Of a DNA stretch of 64,000 bases, positions 50,619-62,799 are shown piece by piece (the first letter of the stretch is position 1; every line of letters starts with the position of its first letter). The DNA is taken from NCBI GenBank assembly GCA_036971475.1, contig JBAIZL010000001.1:101823850-101887849 (forward strand). The letters run 5' to 3'. This DNA comes from Prosapia bicincta. Its lineage: Eukaryota > Arthropoda > Insecta > Hemiptera > Cercopidae. Position numbers and translations under genes: made by a program. The notes below the pieces were generated by a model. That model worked only from the letters and a program-made list of their open reading frames with translations, ran no database searches and had not been told where the DNA came from.

Positions 50619-53159
50619 TGAGTTTGTTTGATGGCTGGTGTAAGTATGGGTTGGTGTGGTTAGTTGTTGTTCATAGTCCGATGCGTGTGTGGTTGTGTTA
50701 TTATGGGTGTCGAGTGCGTGGTTGAAAGGGGTAATGTATGTAGTTCTGTGTTTATGTCTTTGGGTGTGCAAGAAAATATAAAGAAAAAGAGACCATTCCA
50801 TGAAAGAACTATTCAAGATTTGTAACGTTTTTTTTTGTAACACGTAAGGGGCATATATTTATATAATGGGAAGCCAGCCTTGGAAAACCTGCTCATTATT
50901 ATAATATGAAATCCGTATATCCGTAGTAAACTCAATTTAATAATTTATGTTTATTTGAGCACCCGAGGTAACAATTGAGTAAATGACAAGCAGGTTGAAT
51001 ATCGAGTCAAGTTTATTTATTCAGTGCGACGTTTCGACAACAAATATTTTGCCCTTAGACATGTAGTGCTATGCAAAACGAGGTCGTTACATTTAATCTT
51101 CAAGTGAGTATTGTGAGGAGGCAAAACGTCAACCACCTACACTTTACCAAGTACTTTTTTTTGTTGAGCTATAGCTCTGCTAACTCGTTTTTCCGCCCTA
51201 TTATCAATTTACCCATTTTTCACTTTGAACATATGTTGTAGATATACTTTTAATTTCGCTTAGGTTTATACTATAGTTATACTATAGGAAAACATTTTCC
51301 TTTATTAATGTAAACGTGATGATATATGCTGTAAATATTCGTAAGGAAGCAACTTAAAAGGAAGAATATACGTTCAGGAATAAAGCAAATCACAAAAATG
51401 GGTTTACAAAGATGGAGTTGTTTTGTATTATACAACTTTGAACGGACCGGATTTAGATCATAAACTAGAAATGCAGAAGATAAATGAAAACAAACCTTTA
51501 ATGATTTTCCAGATCAAATAATTTTACTACCTCTCGAGGATCAATGTTTTGCTCTTTGGTACAAATAACATCTCTTGGGAGGTGGTTTATTAAGTATAAT
51601 ATTTTATCTTTTTTTTCTTTGTTTAGAAAAATCTTCCTCAAAGACAATTCTTTAAAAGATTTTGTTGTTGTTTGATACATACAATACGTTTATTTTGAGA
51701 ATTCCTTGTAGGTTTAAGTCCGTAAATAATGCATACTAATTTTATTTTTTTTATTTTTATTAAACCTAAAATAAAATCTCATATTCTGTTTATAATAGTA
51801 GTTTTTAAACGCCTTGGTCCCTGATAAATTGTATTTTTATTTTGCTAGTTACAAACTATCTAGAAGGCATCGGGATTATAAAATCACTACTATTATTAGT
51901 GATAAAATCTAATACTATAAATACTACATTTGTATATACTTACACTAACCATTTCTGTGCTCCTAAGGGTAAACATGAGGTTTTTGAGGAGTATAATGTA
52001 GTTTAAAATTCATATATTTAACTTAATTATTTAAAGTTTAAATAGTGTCTTTTTCATGATGCAAATTTCAGAGTAAGAAGTGTGACTACTGAAGGGATAT
52101 AAAATAACTCAATAGGTTTCTAAATTTGCAACTAACATTCCTAGAAATGAGGTGAATTCCTTAACCTTTGTGAGTACGAACTGCCTTTAGTTGCATAGTT
52201 GTTCTGATTTGTGGTTTTATAGTTTGAAATGATGCAGCTCAATAGTTACTAGTGCCCAGTATAAAGTTTATAGGTTTATACCTGACCGGAAATCAGATGA
52301 GTAAATATTCAATAAAGTAACTGTAAAGTTTACAGTAATAACGTGAATGTTTGAGTAAAACTTAACAGTACTTACGAACCTGACCATAAATTCATAGATA
52401 GTTTAAACTAATTGAGTGATTGTTGGTTTGTCTTTTATTTTAGTTAAAAGTGTATTTTTGTACACACAAAGTTTTAAGTTAGTTCCCTATTGACTTTGAT
52501 TTTAGTTTTGTAAAAATTAAAAAAAAAATTGTTTTACTTTTTTCCTTTTTTGGACACATTTGCAGAGTTAAATAAGGGATCAATAAACTTTAATTTCATT
52601 TTGATCAAATAATATTACCAGTTTTGTTTCTTGAAAATTTATTACTGTGAAGGAGACAGAGTTAAATTATATGTAAAACACTATTTAACATCATTAAAGA
52701 GCAACTAATGGAATTTTTACAACATCAATTTTTAAATTTCAGCTCTAGCGATTAATTAGGCCTACATCAAATTGATAAGGACATATAATGTTTGAAAGAA
52801 ATATGCCCTGAAAGAAACACGAAAGAATTATGTTTGAAAGAAAATGTTTGGTTTTGAGTTTGACCTTAGATTTGAAATTCGTACACATCTGCAACATATG
52901 GTACACTGAAGAACCAAAATTATGAGAAATTATATTTTACAATTTTGCCCTCAAATCTATAATGATACTTATGTTGAGGTATCCATTAAAATAAACTTAA
53001 TTAAAAATCTGTTCTAGAAGTTTGTCTAGAGTGGAATATAAACATCAACATTCCCACAGTATGCCAACGTCCGAAGCTTGAAGTAAATGTAACTTACAGT
53101 TCAGGAAATAGTGCTTTGACAGGATGAAAGTACAGTGCCAGTTCTACGACAAACCCTTT
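50619..53159. other. Non-coding; possible old PLE end at 50990-51080
   Basis: No gene. The minus strand at about 51055-51025 reads TTGTTGTCGAAACGTCGCAC, reminiscent of a hammerhead 3' half (GAAA plus ACGT), but no CUGANGA is present upstream, so it is not called. TAGGCCTA at 52757-52764. Confidence 0.4.
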
Positions 53160-53287
53160 CGTAAAAGTCCAAAACTCATCAGAGAGAAATGGAGGGTGAA
53201 ACTGAGTTATAGAGGAGTGTATTGGCTTCAGGCTGAAAGTCGATTTCTTAAAGGTTGTCCTTTTATGGGAACATTGTTTTAAAAGTA
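53160..53287 (-). repeat. Dispersed repeat, inverted partner of 48516-48640
   Basis: Reverse complement of the repeat at 48516-48640, about 4.5 kb away. Confidence 0.8.
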
Positions 53288-54094
53288 AGTCGTGGAGACA
53301 GTATCGATTACTAACATCGGTAGATAAGTTTCCATTACGGTAAACTGGATTTTGAAGGCGTTTTTGAAAGGGTTACCGAATGTTTTCAATTACAGATGAT
53401 TGGCAAATGTTTTTAAAACATTCATGGTTATGAATATTTATACAAAACTAGTAACACCAGATCCACGCAATACCGCATTTAGAACTGACAACGCTTATTT
53501 TCTATGGGAATGAAAAGAGTTCTTGAATGAACAGAGTTCTGCCATATTTCCTATATCTTACTTAAAAAATAGGTAGGCCTATACTAAGTTTCATCCTAAA
53601 TTCCTTTAAACTTATTTTTAAAATATAATTACGAATTGAATTTGTAAATTTTATTTTAGAATTTAAACAATAATAATTGTAGGTTTAACATATTTAAATG
53701 GTGTTACTAATTTTAATTACAAATAGTCAGTACCACGCCCTCAGTAACATGGGAGTATCACAACTCTTTGCCAAACGTTTCGCTATCCAAAGTGCTAACT
53801 TTTCTCATTCTCAAGCCTATACTTCATAATCTCTTAGTCTTCTTTATGCGCTTTGTCAGTTGATGACGTTGGTTATTTGTGCTAAAGTATTTAAAAGGTA
53901 TCTTGACTTTGTATTCTCCAGATCCAAATAGTTAGGCGTGCAACAATCAGAACCCTCGACGATAGCTATACACCTTTGCGTCACTTCTGCTATTTTCCCA
54001 GTTACTCTTATTTTTTTGAAGGAATATCTATTGCACCCTGTACTTTCTGTATCTTATGAGATGATCTAAATACTCCAGTTTTCTTATCCTAATC

Positions 54095-54097
<3 letters not shown>

Positions 54098-54145
<48 letters not shown>
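54098..54145. repeat. (CT)n microsatellite
   Basis: Pure CT repeat of about 48 bases. Confidence 0.93.
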
Positions 54146-54147
<2 letters not shown>

Positions 54148-54939
54148 TTCTCTCTCTTTTCCTCGTTTTACCCTACCGACCAGTTACTTCGTCACTAACA
54201 CGGTAGGTCCAAGATATTCATGACACAGATATAGATCTTTATTTAATTTCATGTTTACCTAATAAGTAGGCTAATCATTTTATGCACTTCTGGTAAATCA
54301 GCTAAAATAATAAAAAGGCGTTGATTTTACTCTCCGTCGCAAGGTACTTTAGTTGTACTGATGAGTTTTAGAATTTTTTAAATCTTGTTTTGGCTACATA
54401 TTTTTGCTCGTGATAAATGCTAAATGTTCGTTGAATATTATTCAAAACTCTGTTTTACTGATGAAAGTGTCGCAATTAGGATTCTAGCAACTGAAAAATC
54501 TATTGTTTAAAACCGTTTTTGAACAGGATTTCAAACAGGATAGTTCCTATCCGTAATATAAAATTATGTTCGTATATAAAATGCCATCCTACATTAGTTC
54601 TTTGGTAACTTGCTAAATGTTCCTGCTGAGTAAGACGTTAATATTATTCGAGAGGGCGAAAAGCTTTTCATCAATCAAAATTAAATATAGTTTATGAAAA
54701 CAGTTTTTTCGATAAGTTGCTTACCAAATTGTTAGATATGGTACTTGGCGAAATGTTCGATCTACTTAAATAAATAATAGATATGCTACTTGGCAAGATT
54801 TTCGATATTAGGATTTATCTACTTAAAATGTTGATTGATATGCTGCTCAAAAAGTGTTCGTCATGCTACTTTAAAAATTTTCGATTTGTTTCTTTAAATT
54901 AGTTTTCCATTTTTATATAATTTCAAATATATTCGAGTA

Positions 54940-54969
54940 CGTGCGCGCGCGCACACAAACACACACACA

Positions 54970-55032
<63 letters not shown>

Positions 55033-55078
55033 ACACATACATACACACACTCTCAATCACACATACACACACACAGAG
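54940..55078. repeat. (GC)n-(CA)n compound microsatellite
   Basis: A short GTGCGCGCGCGC run leads into interrupted CA repeats. Confidence 0.92.
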
Positions 55079-57624
55079 TAAAATATATTTACAGTATATA
55101 TATATTTGTGTGGTTGTGTGTGTGAGTGTGTTTTATATTATTCACCTTGAGAACATTAATGACAATTACCACGTTTAAAAGATTTTAACTGACCTAAAAC
55201 CGTAAAAATAGAAACACAAACGTCTACTATACGACATGAGACCTGTAATAGTAAATTTTTGTAACCTATCAAACCTATAAAAAGTTATAAACTCAACAGA
55301 ATATTGGAAACCAGACAAAATTATTCCTTAATCAACCATAAGGAATCCTTGTACAGACAATGTAGGGGCTTCGTATCTCTGATATAGTATACTGTAGTTT
55401 TGCATAACTTGATGTAAGATATTTCTTAGAAATATCGTATTTTATAATTGTCGTCTATGGCAATAATTATATTAACTCAAGTAATTTCATATTCACATTC
55501 TTTGGAATTTGTATAAATATCTGATTTTTTAAATTTTCAGTTACATATCCGTTGTTCTTACACTTTTATAGTTAATCTGTGCCCGATAAGTTCTCTCACA
55601 TTCCAAACATTAAACCTCATATACGATATTTTTCATATCCATTTTACTAATTCAAACCTTACCTAGTTTTATTAAAGGAATGTATTTCTTATAATATAAA
55701 TCATATCAATACCGTAAGTCAACAAAAAATATTACAACTAAAAGAGAACAAAACTTATGATTGTTTCTATTTAAATAGCAATATTAATTAGGGAATGGTA
55801 TAAGACGTTATGTCGGAATATTCTTTGCACTAGCAGCAGGATTTACCCAAGCGATAAGCTTTCTATTAAAATTTGTCATAACGTTATCCCCTTGCACTCC
55901 TAATAATTGCATGGACTAAAACTTTAAAAAAAATGTACGAAATTGCTGAGCTGTATAATAATGAATCAAAATAGAGCCAACAAAACAACAACCCTTGTCG
56001 TAGTGGAGACCGAATTCAATTTTTAAAAACTGGCGTTCGTACAATTCCCACCCCTCTGCATTATAATTAGTTGCAACCTGAATCCGAAGTAAAACATGGA
56101 GGCAATTTTTGTGAAATTTAGCCCCAAAGCAATTATTCTATAAACAAACCGTCTGCTGTTCTCTGATAAATTTGTTCCCTTAAAATTTGAACAAAAATAG
56201 AAATGAAATAGGTTAGTTTTCGAATCCTTTTGGTACAGCAATATAGATGTATTCACCTCATACACATGAGGTGTAATTAATGTGTGTAATTAATGTTTAG
56301 TACAAAAATTACTTCGTGTTTTTTTCATACAAAACTTATGGGTGGAGTATTGATAGTGCCAAAGAACTTGTGTGTGTATTTTCAGCTTCCAAAAAAAGTA
56401 TCTATGATCATAATAGAAGGTCGAAGCATGCATTTGCTTCATTTGGCTACATTTGCCTCAAATATATTCACTTTATGACAAGTACAAGTGTATGCTATAG
56501 GTGACAAGCAAACAAAATGGAATTAAAATATAATTTTATCTGGAATTAAAATATGTTTAAATGTATATTTAAAGATTTATTTCCCCAAGAAAACTATTAA
56601 CGTTCTTCCAATAAATAAAATTATAAACATAAAATTAATCATAAAGCATAAAGTAGAATATAAAATTAAAAACATAGAAACAATATCAACAACATTACAC
56701 GCAATTCAATCAGAATATACAAGCCAAATGTATACACAAATCAGTTAGGTGTGAAATGTAATCTAAAAAAGAAAACAATAAATAGTAGGCCTACTAAAAA
56801 GTGTATATAGAGAGTAAAATACAGTTATGACCATAACTATAAACTTCCCTAATAACGAGAATAAAAACTAACTACTACAAGTTCAATAAATATATTATAT
56901 ACTTTCTAGAAATAATTAAATAGTTATATAATATCTTAGTTTCCTACCAAATAAATACTTGAAAAATTATTAGTATTTAAATATAAATCAGTTAATACTA
57001 AAATAATTTTTAAATACAAGTATTAATAATAGTAGCACCACGTTTAAAAATATTAAATATTCTTTGCACAATTAAAAGTTATTTACTATAGCTTATTATG
57101 AATTTTCTGGGGTGGAAGCTATACAATTGTATCTAGTGGGAAAATGTCCAAATGCAAACATTTTCAATGGTCGAACTACAAAAAAGAATAGATTTTGCCT
57201 CTCTCAGCAAGCATACAATGTTTAACGGTTCCGTTCGCAAACAGTCATGCTAGTTCAGGCTATTACCTGGTGCTTTAAATTACTTGCAGTCATTAAACAA
57301 TTTTGTTTACATTCTAGATACATAACCTCCATACATACTATGTGCGGAAAAGAAATTAGTTCTGTTGTCTAATTTAACAAATTATTTTCTTATTTTCAGT
57401 AATTGTAGCTCTGAAAATTAAAATATCTCAAATGAAATAGCAGCTAAACGAAACTAAATTATTAGCTTTTCCATTTTTAAAAGTGTAAGACCATCATAGT
57501 CATTAAATTTTGGTTTGATTTTGCCAATATAGTTGTTATTTCTCCATAGTGTTCAAGGTCTATGATTGCTCTTCGATTAAAATATCATACATTCAATCTA
57601 AATAACCGATTTTAATAATAATAA

Positions 57625-57820
57625 TTTTTGAATGTAAATGATAATGTTTAAGTATAAAAAAGTGATAAATGTCCTATTCTACAGACGGTATTGTTGAATT
57701 ATTAAGAAGGCCGTGGTAGTCACGTGATGTAACAATGGAACTGGCAGGAAGATAGATTGTAAAGAATTGTTGGCAATTTATCAGTCTTTTAATTCCTGAC
57801 AAATGTTAGATTTGAATAAA
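57625..57820 (+). repeat. About 195-bp repeat, left member of inverted pair
   Basis: Matches the reverse complement of 61393-61584 over its whole length at about 80-85%. The central 59 bases (GAATTATTAAGAAGGCCGTG through CAGGAAGATA) differ at only one or two positions. It includes the palindrome CACGTG. No frame. Confidence 0.85.
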
Positions 57821-59487
57821 ATGGCAAAGCGTTTAGCTTTTAAAAAGATATTCTGAATGTGTCCTACATTGGGACTCATATATTATCAGTTTATTGAACC
57901 TTTCCGAACTTGAACATGGTATATGTTTTAATGAAAAAAACGTTAAAACCTCTATCAGACTTATTTTTAATAAATTTATATAGTATTCACTTTATTCTTT
58001 GTCATTTTCGTTTAACATTTCTAAATTATGTTTTTTTAATGAATGTTTTGAAAATATTTTATCAATTTATGCAATTACTAAATTAATGTTACTGTTGCAC
58101 TATCTATATAGTGCGGATGTAATAACAAATATCCTTACTAGTGAACATTTATATTGCGTAACAAGGAAATGATCATAAAATCTATAATTTAAATTAACTG
58201 CGCCTCTGTTATTTAAGTATTAAAAACGACGCTCACAGTGCCTTATAAATATTCAACTATCGTCCTCGTGTAGAGTGTTTCCGGTATACAGTGCTTCAGT
58301 TTTGTACTTCCGTCTGCATTTATCCCGGTAGTACTCTTTTATTTAATTAGAATATAAACCAACTACAATCATAAAAACAATCAAAAACCCTAAACCGAAT
58401 AAAAAATTACCTTTCAAATCCTGTTCGAATATTATATAAAGTATTTGCTAATATCTTTTATTAAATTTACTTATCTTAAAAACTCTCTTATTTACCTAAA
58501 GAGACATTTGTTTTCTTCAACAAGCTAAACCTTTATTAAATATATATATATAATTTCATAAACTACATTCTCTTATAAAAAGCTTTATATATTTTTTTAA
58601 TAAGATACTGCTTATTTACTCAGCAAAATATTATTATTTTTCCAAGGCTTCTTTTTATTTTCTCATGAAAATATTTTTTATTTACGCAACAAAGATTCTT
58701 ATTTTTTGAGTAAAAGTATTCCTAGTTATTTATTAAAATACTTCTCGTATCCTCATTGCATGGTATCTTATCTCCCTTCAAACGTTTTCTCGTTTACTCG
58801 TCAAAGGGTTAGTGATTTTGTGTTGTGTAGATGCAAAGGTGTCTTTGTACTTGAGTTTTTGAAATGACCTACATATTTTGTAATAAAAAGTTTGTTATTT
58901 TATCATCAAAATGTTTCTTATTTCTTCATCAAAAGGCTTTCCATCTCATCATTAATGGATTTTTCATTTCATCAGCATAAGCTTCTTATTTCCTTTTCAA
59001 AATCTTTTTACATTTTCGTCAGACTTCTCATTTTCTTGCTCCTAGATTACTTCAAAGATTGCGTAGTTAAAAATATGGTTTAAAAGTTTTCTGCATAAGA
59101 GGAAAATAATGGTTTTTCAATGAAAAATTATACTTTAGGTATAAAAAGTTTGAAGTTATAATTTAAGTGAGTTACGTAGTTAGTAATTAATTATTTTAAT
59201 GTTTTTTTCAAAGTTTTCAACCACCAAGGGACCAAGTTTTATTATAACATCTGGTAATCTAGATCTTAAAAGAATGTAATGTTACTTTTTATTGTAACAT
59301 TTTTAACCAACAATGGGATGGAAACGCCTTACATGTTCCATACGCTTGTTATATGGTGATTGTGTCATTAGGCGTGTTATTTTTGGCATTAAACCGTTCA
59401 GCATCCAACCTTGCGTTATCACTTTGTAATCTTAATGTCAAATGTAAGCTATGCGACGTAGAAGCATAAAATATCTATAACAAATTT
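57821..59487. other. Non-coding interior of the inverted-repeat interval
   Basis: AT-rich; no gene, transposase or RT motif found. Confidence 0.45.
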
Positions 59488-60493
59488 TCGTTTATTAGTA
59501 GGACCATTACTATAACCCGTAGACAGTTTACCATTTTACTATAGTACGGTTATTTCTAGGAACATTAGTACAACCTGTAAACAGTTTACAATTTTACTTC
59601 AACCAACCCGTTTATTTGTAGGTAAATTACTTCAACCAGTAAACAATTTTCCATTTTAGTATAGTACGTTTATTTGTACGGACATTAGTGCAACCTGTTA
59701 ACAGTTTACCATTTTCTCCAGTTCCTTTATCTGTAGGTGAATTGCTACAACCTGTAAACAGTTTATAATTTCACTTCAACCAACTGGTTTAATTCTAGGT
59801 AAATTACTTCAACGAGTAAATAGTTTACCATTTTACTATAGTACGTTTATTTGTAGTAACGTTAGTACAACCTGTTAACAGTTATCATTTTACTTAAGTT
59901 CCTTTATTTGCAGTTACTATTTTATTAGAGTTCCTTTATTTGTAAGTAAATTACTACAGACGCTAAACAGTTTACGATGTTACTTTAACAGGTTCGTTAA
60001 TCTTTGGTACATTACTACAACCGGTAAACAGTTTACCATTTTACTAGAGTTCATTTATTTGTAGGTAAGAACTTCAACCGGTAAACAGTTCAACATTTTT
60101 TTGCAGTTTATTTATTGGTAGGTAAATTACTACAACCTGTAAACAGTTTACAATTTTATTTCAACCAGCGCGTTTATTTGTAGGTAAATTAATTCTACTG
60201 TTAATCAGTTTACCATTTTACTTCAATTTTTGTATTTGTAGGTAAGGACTTCAACCAGTAAACAGTATACAATTTTCCTTCAGTTCGTTTATTTGTAGGT
60301 AAATTACTATAACCTTTAAAAAGTTTACAATTTTACTTTAACCAACTCGTTTATTTGTAGGTAATATAGTTCAATTAGTAAACAGATTATTATTTTTCTA
60401 CAGTTCGTTTATTTGTAGGTTAAAACTTCAACCGGTTATCACTCCACTATTTTACTCCAGTTCCTTTATTAGTAGGTGCACTACAACTACTTA
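59488..60493 (+). repeat. About 1-kb tandem array, 55-62-bp units with trimeric higher-order structure
   Basis: About 17 units plus partial ones. The consensus runs CGTTTATTTGTAGGTAAATT, then ACTACAACCTGTAAACAGTT, then TACCATTTTACTTCAGTT. Long units ending in TTCAACCAAC recur every third unit. In the right half, units with the shortened AGGTAAGGACTTCAACC also recur every third unit, giving a trimer of about 175 bp. One partial unit near 59910-59940 breaks the phase. There are stops in all frames. Confidence 0.88.
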
Positions 60494-60738
60494 CATAGCT
60501 ATGTTGTTGAATCATGTAGAATCACCAATAAAATGCGTTCAAAGGCTCGTTGTCTTACAAATAGCTACATAATCACCAATATATTGTTAATGTAGAATTA
60601 TTTTTCCAAAAGATATTTCTAGCAGTTCGATTTTATTTGACACATAAATAATATTCGAGCTGGCTTGTGAGTGAAAGTTATAATTAAAGAATAAAAATAT
60701 GGTACAACTCACAAATATAAAATTTTTTATTTCATACG

Positions 60739-60770
60739 CGTTTCAACGACTAATTTGTCGTCATCCTCAG
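60739..60770 (-). ncRNA. PLE-type hammerhead ribozyme motif, ACGCGT family (left)
   Basis: Minus strand: CTGAGGA (60770-60764), stem II GACGAC with GTCGTT (six pairs, one G-U), GAAA (60744-60741), then palindromic ACGCGT. The core fits CUGANGA. Confidence 0.7.
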
Positions 60771-60810
60771 TGAAGATAGTTTTACTTTTGTTAAAACTTT
60801 ATAGGTTATG

Positions 60811-60856
<46 letters not shown>

Positions 60857-60892
60857 TTTTTTTTTTTAGTTAATTTGATTTGTGTATCTTCA

Positions 60893-60927
60893 CTGAGGAT
60901 GACAACAAACTAGTCGTTGAAACGCGT
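60893..60927 (+). ncRNA. PLE-type hammerhead ribozyme motif, ACGCGT family (right)
   Basis: Plus strand: CTGAGGA (60893-60899), stem II GACAAC with GTCGTT (one mismatch), GAAA (60919-60922), ACGCGT (60922-60927). Confidence 0.62.
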
Positions 60928-60975
60928 ATGAAATAAAAAAATTTATATTTGTGAGTTGTACCATATTTTTATTCT

Positions 60976-61392
60976 CTATTTATACCATTGACATAGTTAA
61001 TTTTAAATGTATCTTACTAATGAGGAATTATATCACATTCTGTATATAATCGATGTTAAAATGTGTTAAAGACTGCATTATCAAAAGACGTTTCAAAGTA
61101 AAAAACCAAAACAAAATGGAATTGATTTTAACCGAAAAAACTTTTGAATGAATTTTTATTTTCCTCATTTTATTCTATTTTTTATATGTTTTAATATACG
61201 TACATAAATACCAAATGTGCCAACATTTTAATATGATATGTTGTAATTATAAAAAATTAATCACATTATAAATTACAGACATCTCTGATTTGAAATCAAA
61301 CTTTAATAGACTGAAAATAATGAACGCCAATATTGAACAGTTACAAAGTATTTCTAAATACTAAATGCTTCTTTTAGAAGGAAAATATCCTG
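60976..61392. other. Non-coding, nothing seen
   Basis: AT-rich stretch between the PLE palindrome and the right member of the inverted pair. Confidence 0.45.
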
Positions 61393-61584
61393 TTATTCAA
61401 ATCCAACTTTTGTCAGGAATTAAAAGGATTGATAAATGAGCCTCATTTCGTTACAATATATCTTCCTGCCAGTTCCATTGTTACGTCACGTGACTACCAC
61501 GGCCTTCTTAATAATTCCACAATAACGTCTGTAACGTAGGCCATTCATCACTTCTTTGTATATAAACACTACCATTCACTTTTG
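61393..61584 (-). repeat. About 195-bp repeat, right member of inverted pair
   Basis: Reverse complement of 57625-57820. Together the pair bounds about 3.6 kb. Confidence 0.85.
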
Positions 61585-62592
61585 CAAACTAATTGCCTAT
61601 TGGATTATTTACATTGGAACGTAAAGTAATTTATCTTAAAATGCAAATACAAAACTACAGCATGGAGTGTTGCGAAATTTTTAAAAAAGTCTGGAGAAAC
61701 ACCTAAATCATTAGGGCGCTGTTTTACATCAATCTAAGATGGAATATTTCTCGCGCTGCACCAGATTTAACACGAATGGTCAATCTTATGATCACTCAAT
61801 GATGAGGGATAGCAATATAATCTATAATAGAAAGTGTTTTAATATACCCTGCAAATAAGGGACTGGAAGGCGACGCTCCTACTAAACCACAATTATTCTG
61901 TACAAGGAACCCTTTGTACTTTCGGAGACGCTTTCTTTCTTTGTACACCCTCTGTAGAGAGTGGGTTCTGTTTTTAAACCCAAACAATCATCTACTTACC
62001 TCAGTTCAAGAAGACAGAGAAAATATATAGTGTTCATTTCCTTCCAAACAATAGTATACTTGTCTACACTTCTCTATTTATTTATTAATTCTAAATACTT
62101 ATGTAAAAGCGCTATTCCGAGGTTATCTAGTGACGTAAAGAGTGACGTCATTAGTTACTGTGCTGGTCACGTCACTGACTTGCAACTCAAATTAGAAGAC
62201 AGTAGTATAGTTAAGAAATGGTAGTGTCCTTAATCCCTCATTTTCTGTACCCTAATAATGAGCTATCCCAAAAATATAGGTCTCACGATGAACAAATTAT
62301 GATATTTGATGCATTTCGAAGCGTCCTTTCTGCCCCCCCCCCAAAAAAAAACCAGGCATAGGTTTTAGTTTAGGCCTTAGCGTTAAAATTTCGCAATTTA
62401 TTTCATAAGGAAATTTGTAGTACATAAGTTATCTTCTCTATAGATAGTTAATTGGTAGTGTTAACATATTCATATAGATATATGTTTTTAATGTAATAAT
62501 AGAGTCCAATTTATACTATTATAGATTACACTAGCAACTACTTCATTGTCACAAAAGTTCTTTATTCAGTTCCTTCTATTAGCTTACAATCT

Positions 62593-62594
<2 letters not shown>
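61585..62594. other. Non-coding, no gene seen
   Basis: Frames of 63 and 87 codons overlap on opposite strands at 61796-62224 without a family signal. A C9/A8 homopolymer pair lies at about 62334-62350. Confidence 0.4.

Positions 62595-62646
<52 letters not shown>
62595..62646. repeat. (AT)n microsatellite at PLE junction
   Basis: Pure AT alternation of about 52 bases directly joined to the PLE end (TCGTAATATTTATTCTTGTG). Confidence 0.93.
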
Positions 62647-62648
<2 letters not shown>

Positions 62649-62728
62649 TAATATTTATTCTTGTGTATTAATAAAGAACTAAGTCAAAATACAAATACAA
62701 GAATTATAATTCAATTTACAATTCAAAG

Positions 62729-62761
62729 TTTTTCGTTGGCTAACAGTACCAACATCATCAG
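62729..62761 (-). ncRNA. PLE-type hammerhead ribozyme motif upstream of and antisense to the RT
   Basis: Minus strand: CTGATGA (62761-62755), stem II GTTGGTA with TAGCCAAC (one bulge), GAAA (62734-62731). The AAGCTT that usually follows is AAACTT here, so the self-complementary stem III is weakened. Confidence 0.68.
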
Positions 62762-62799
62762 GAATATATCTTATAAATGATGGTATTAAAATACAATCT

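Larger units (their letters stand above)
53288..57624. other. Non-coding, no gene seen
   Basis: AT-rich, with (CT)n at 54098-54145 and a (CA)n complex at 54940-55078. TAGGCCTA at 53574-53581 and 56786-56793. Frames are short and without domains. Confidence 0.45.
60685..60975. mobile_element. PLE terminal-repeat palindrome, second hammerhead family
   Basis: Arms at about 60690-60780 and 60884-60972 are reverse complements (ATATGGTACAACTCACAAAT, TTTCATACGCGTTTCAACGA, ATCTTCACTGAGGATGAC and their complements) with few mismatches. The spacer of about 100 bp contains (AT)n at 60814-60850 and a T run. Each arm holds an outward hammerhead motif whose sequence differs from the AAGCTT family, so it comes from another PLE lineage. 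Confidence 0.8.

Noticed and set aside
50990..51080. Possible hammerhead half (GAAACGTC) at an old PLE end
   Set aside because: No CUGANGA core or stem II upstream; too degraded to call.
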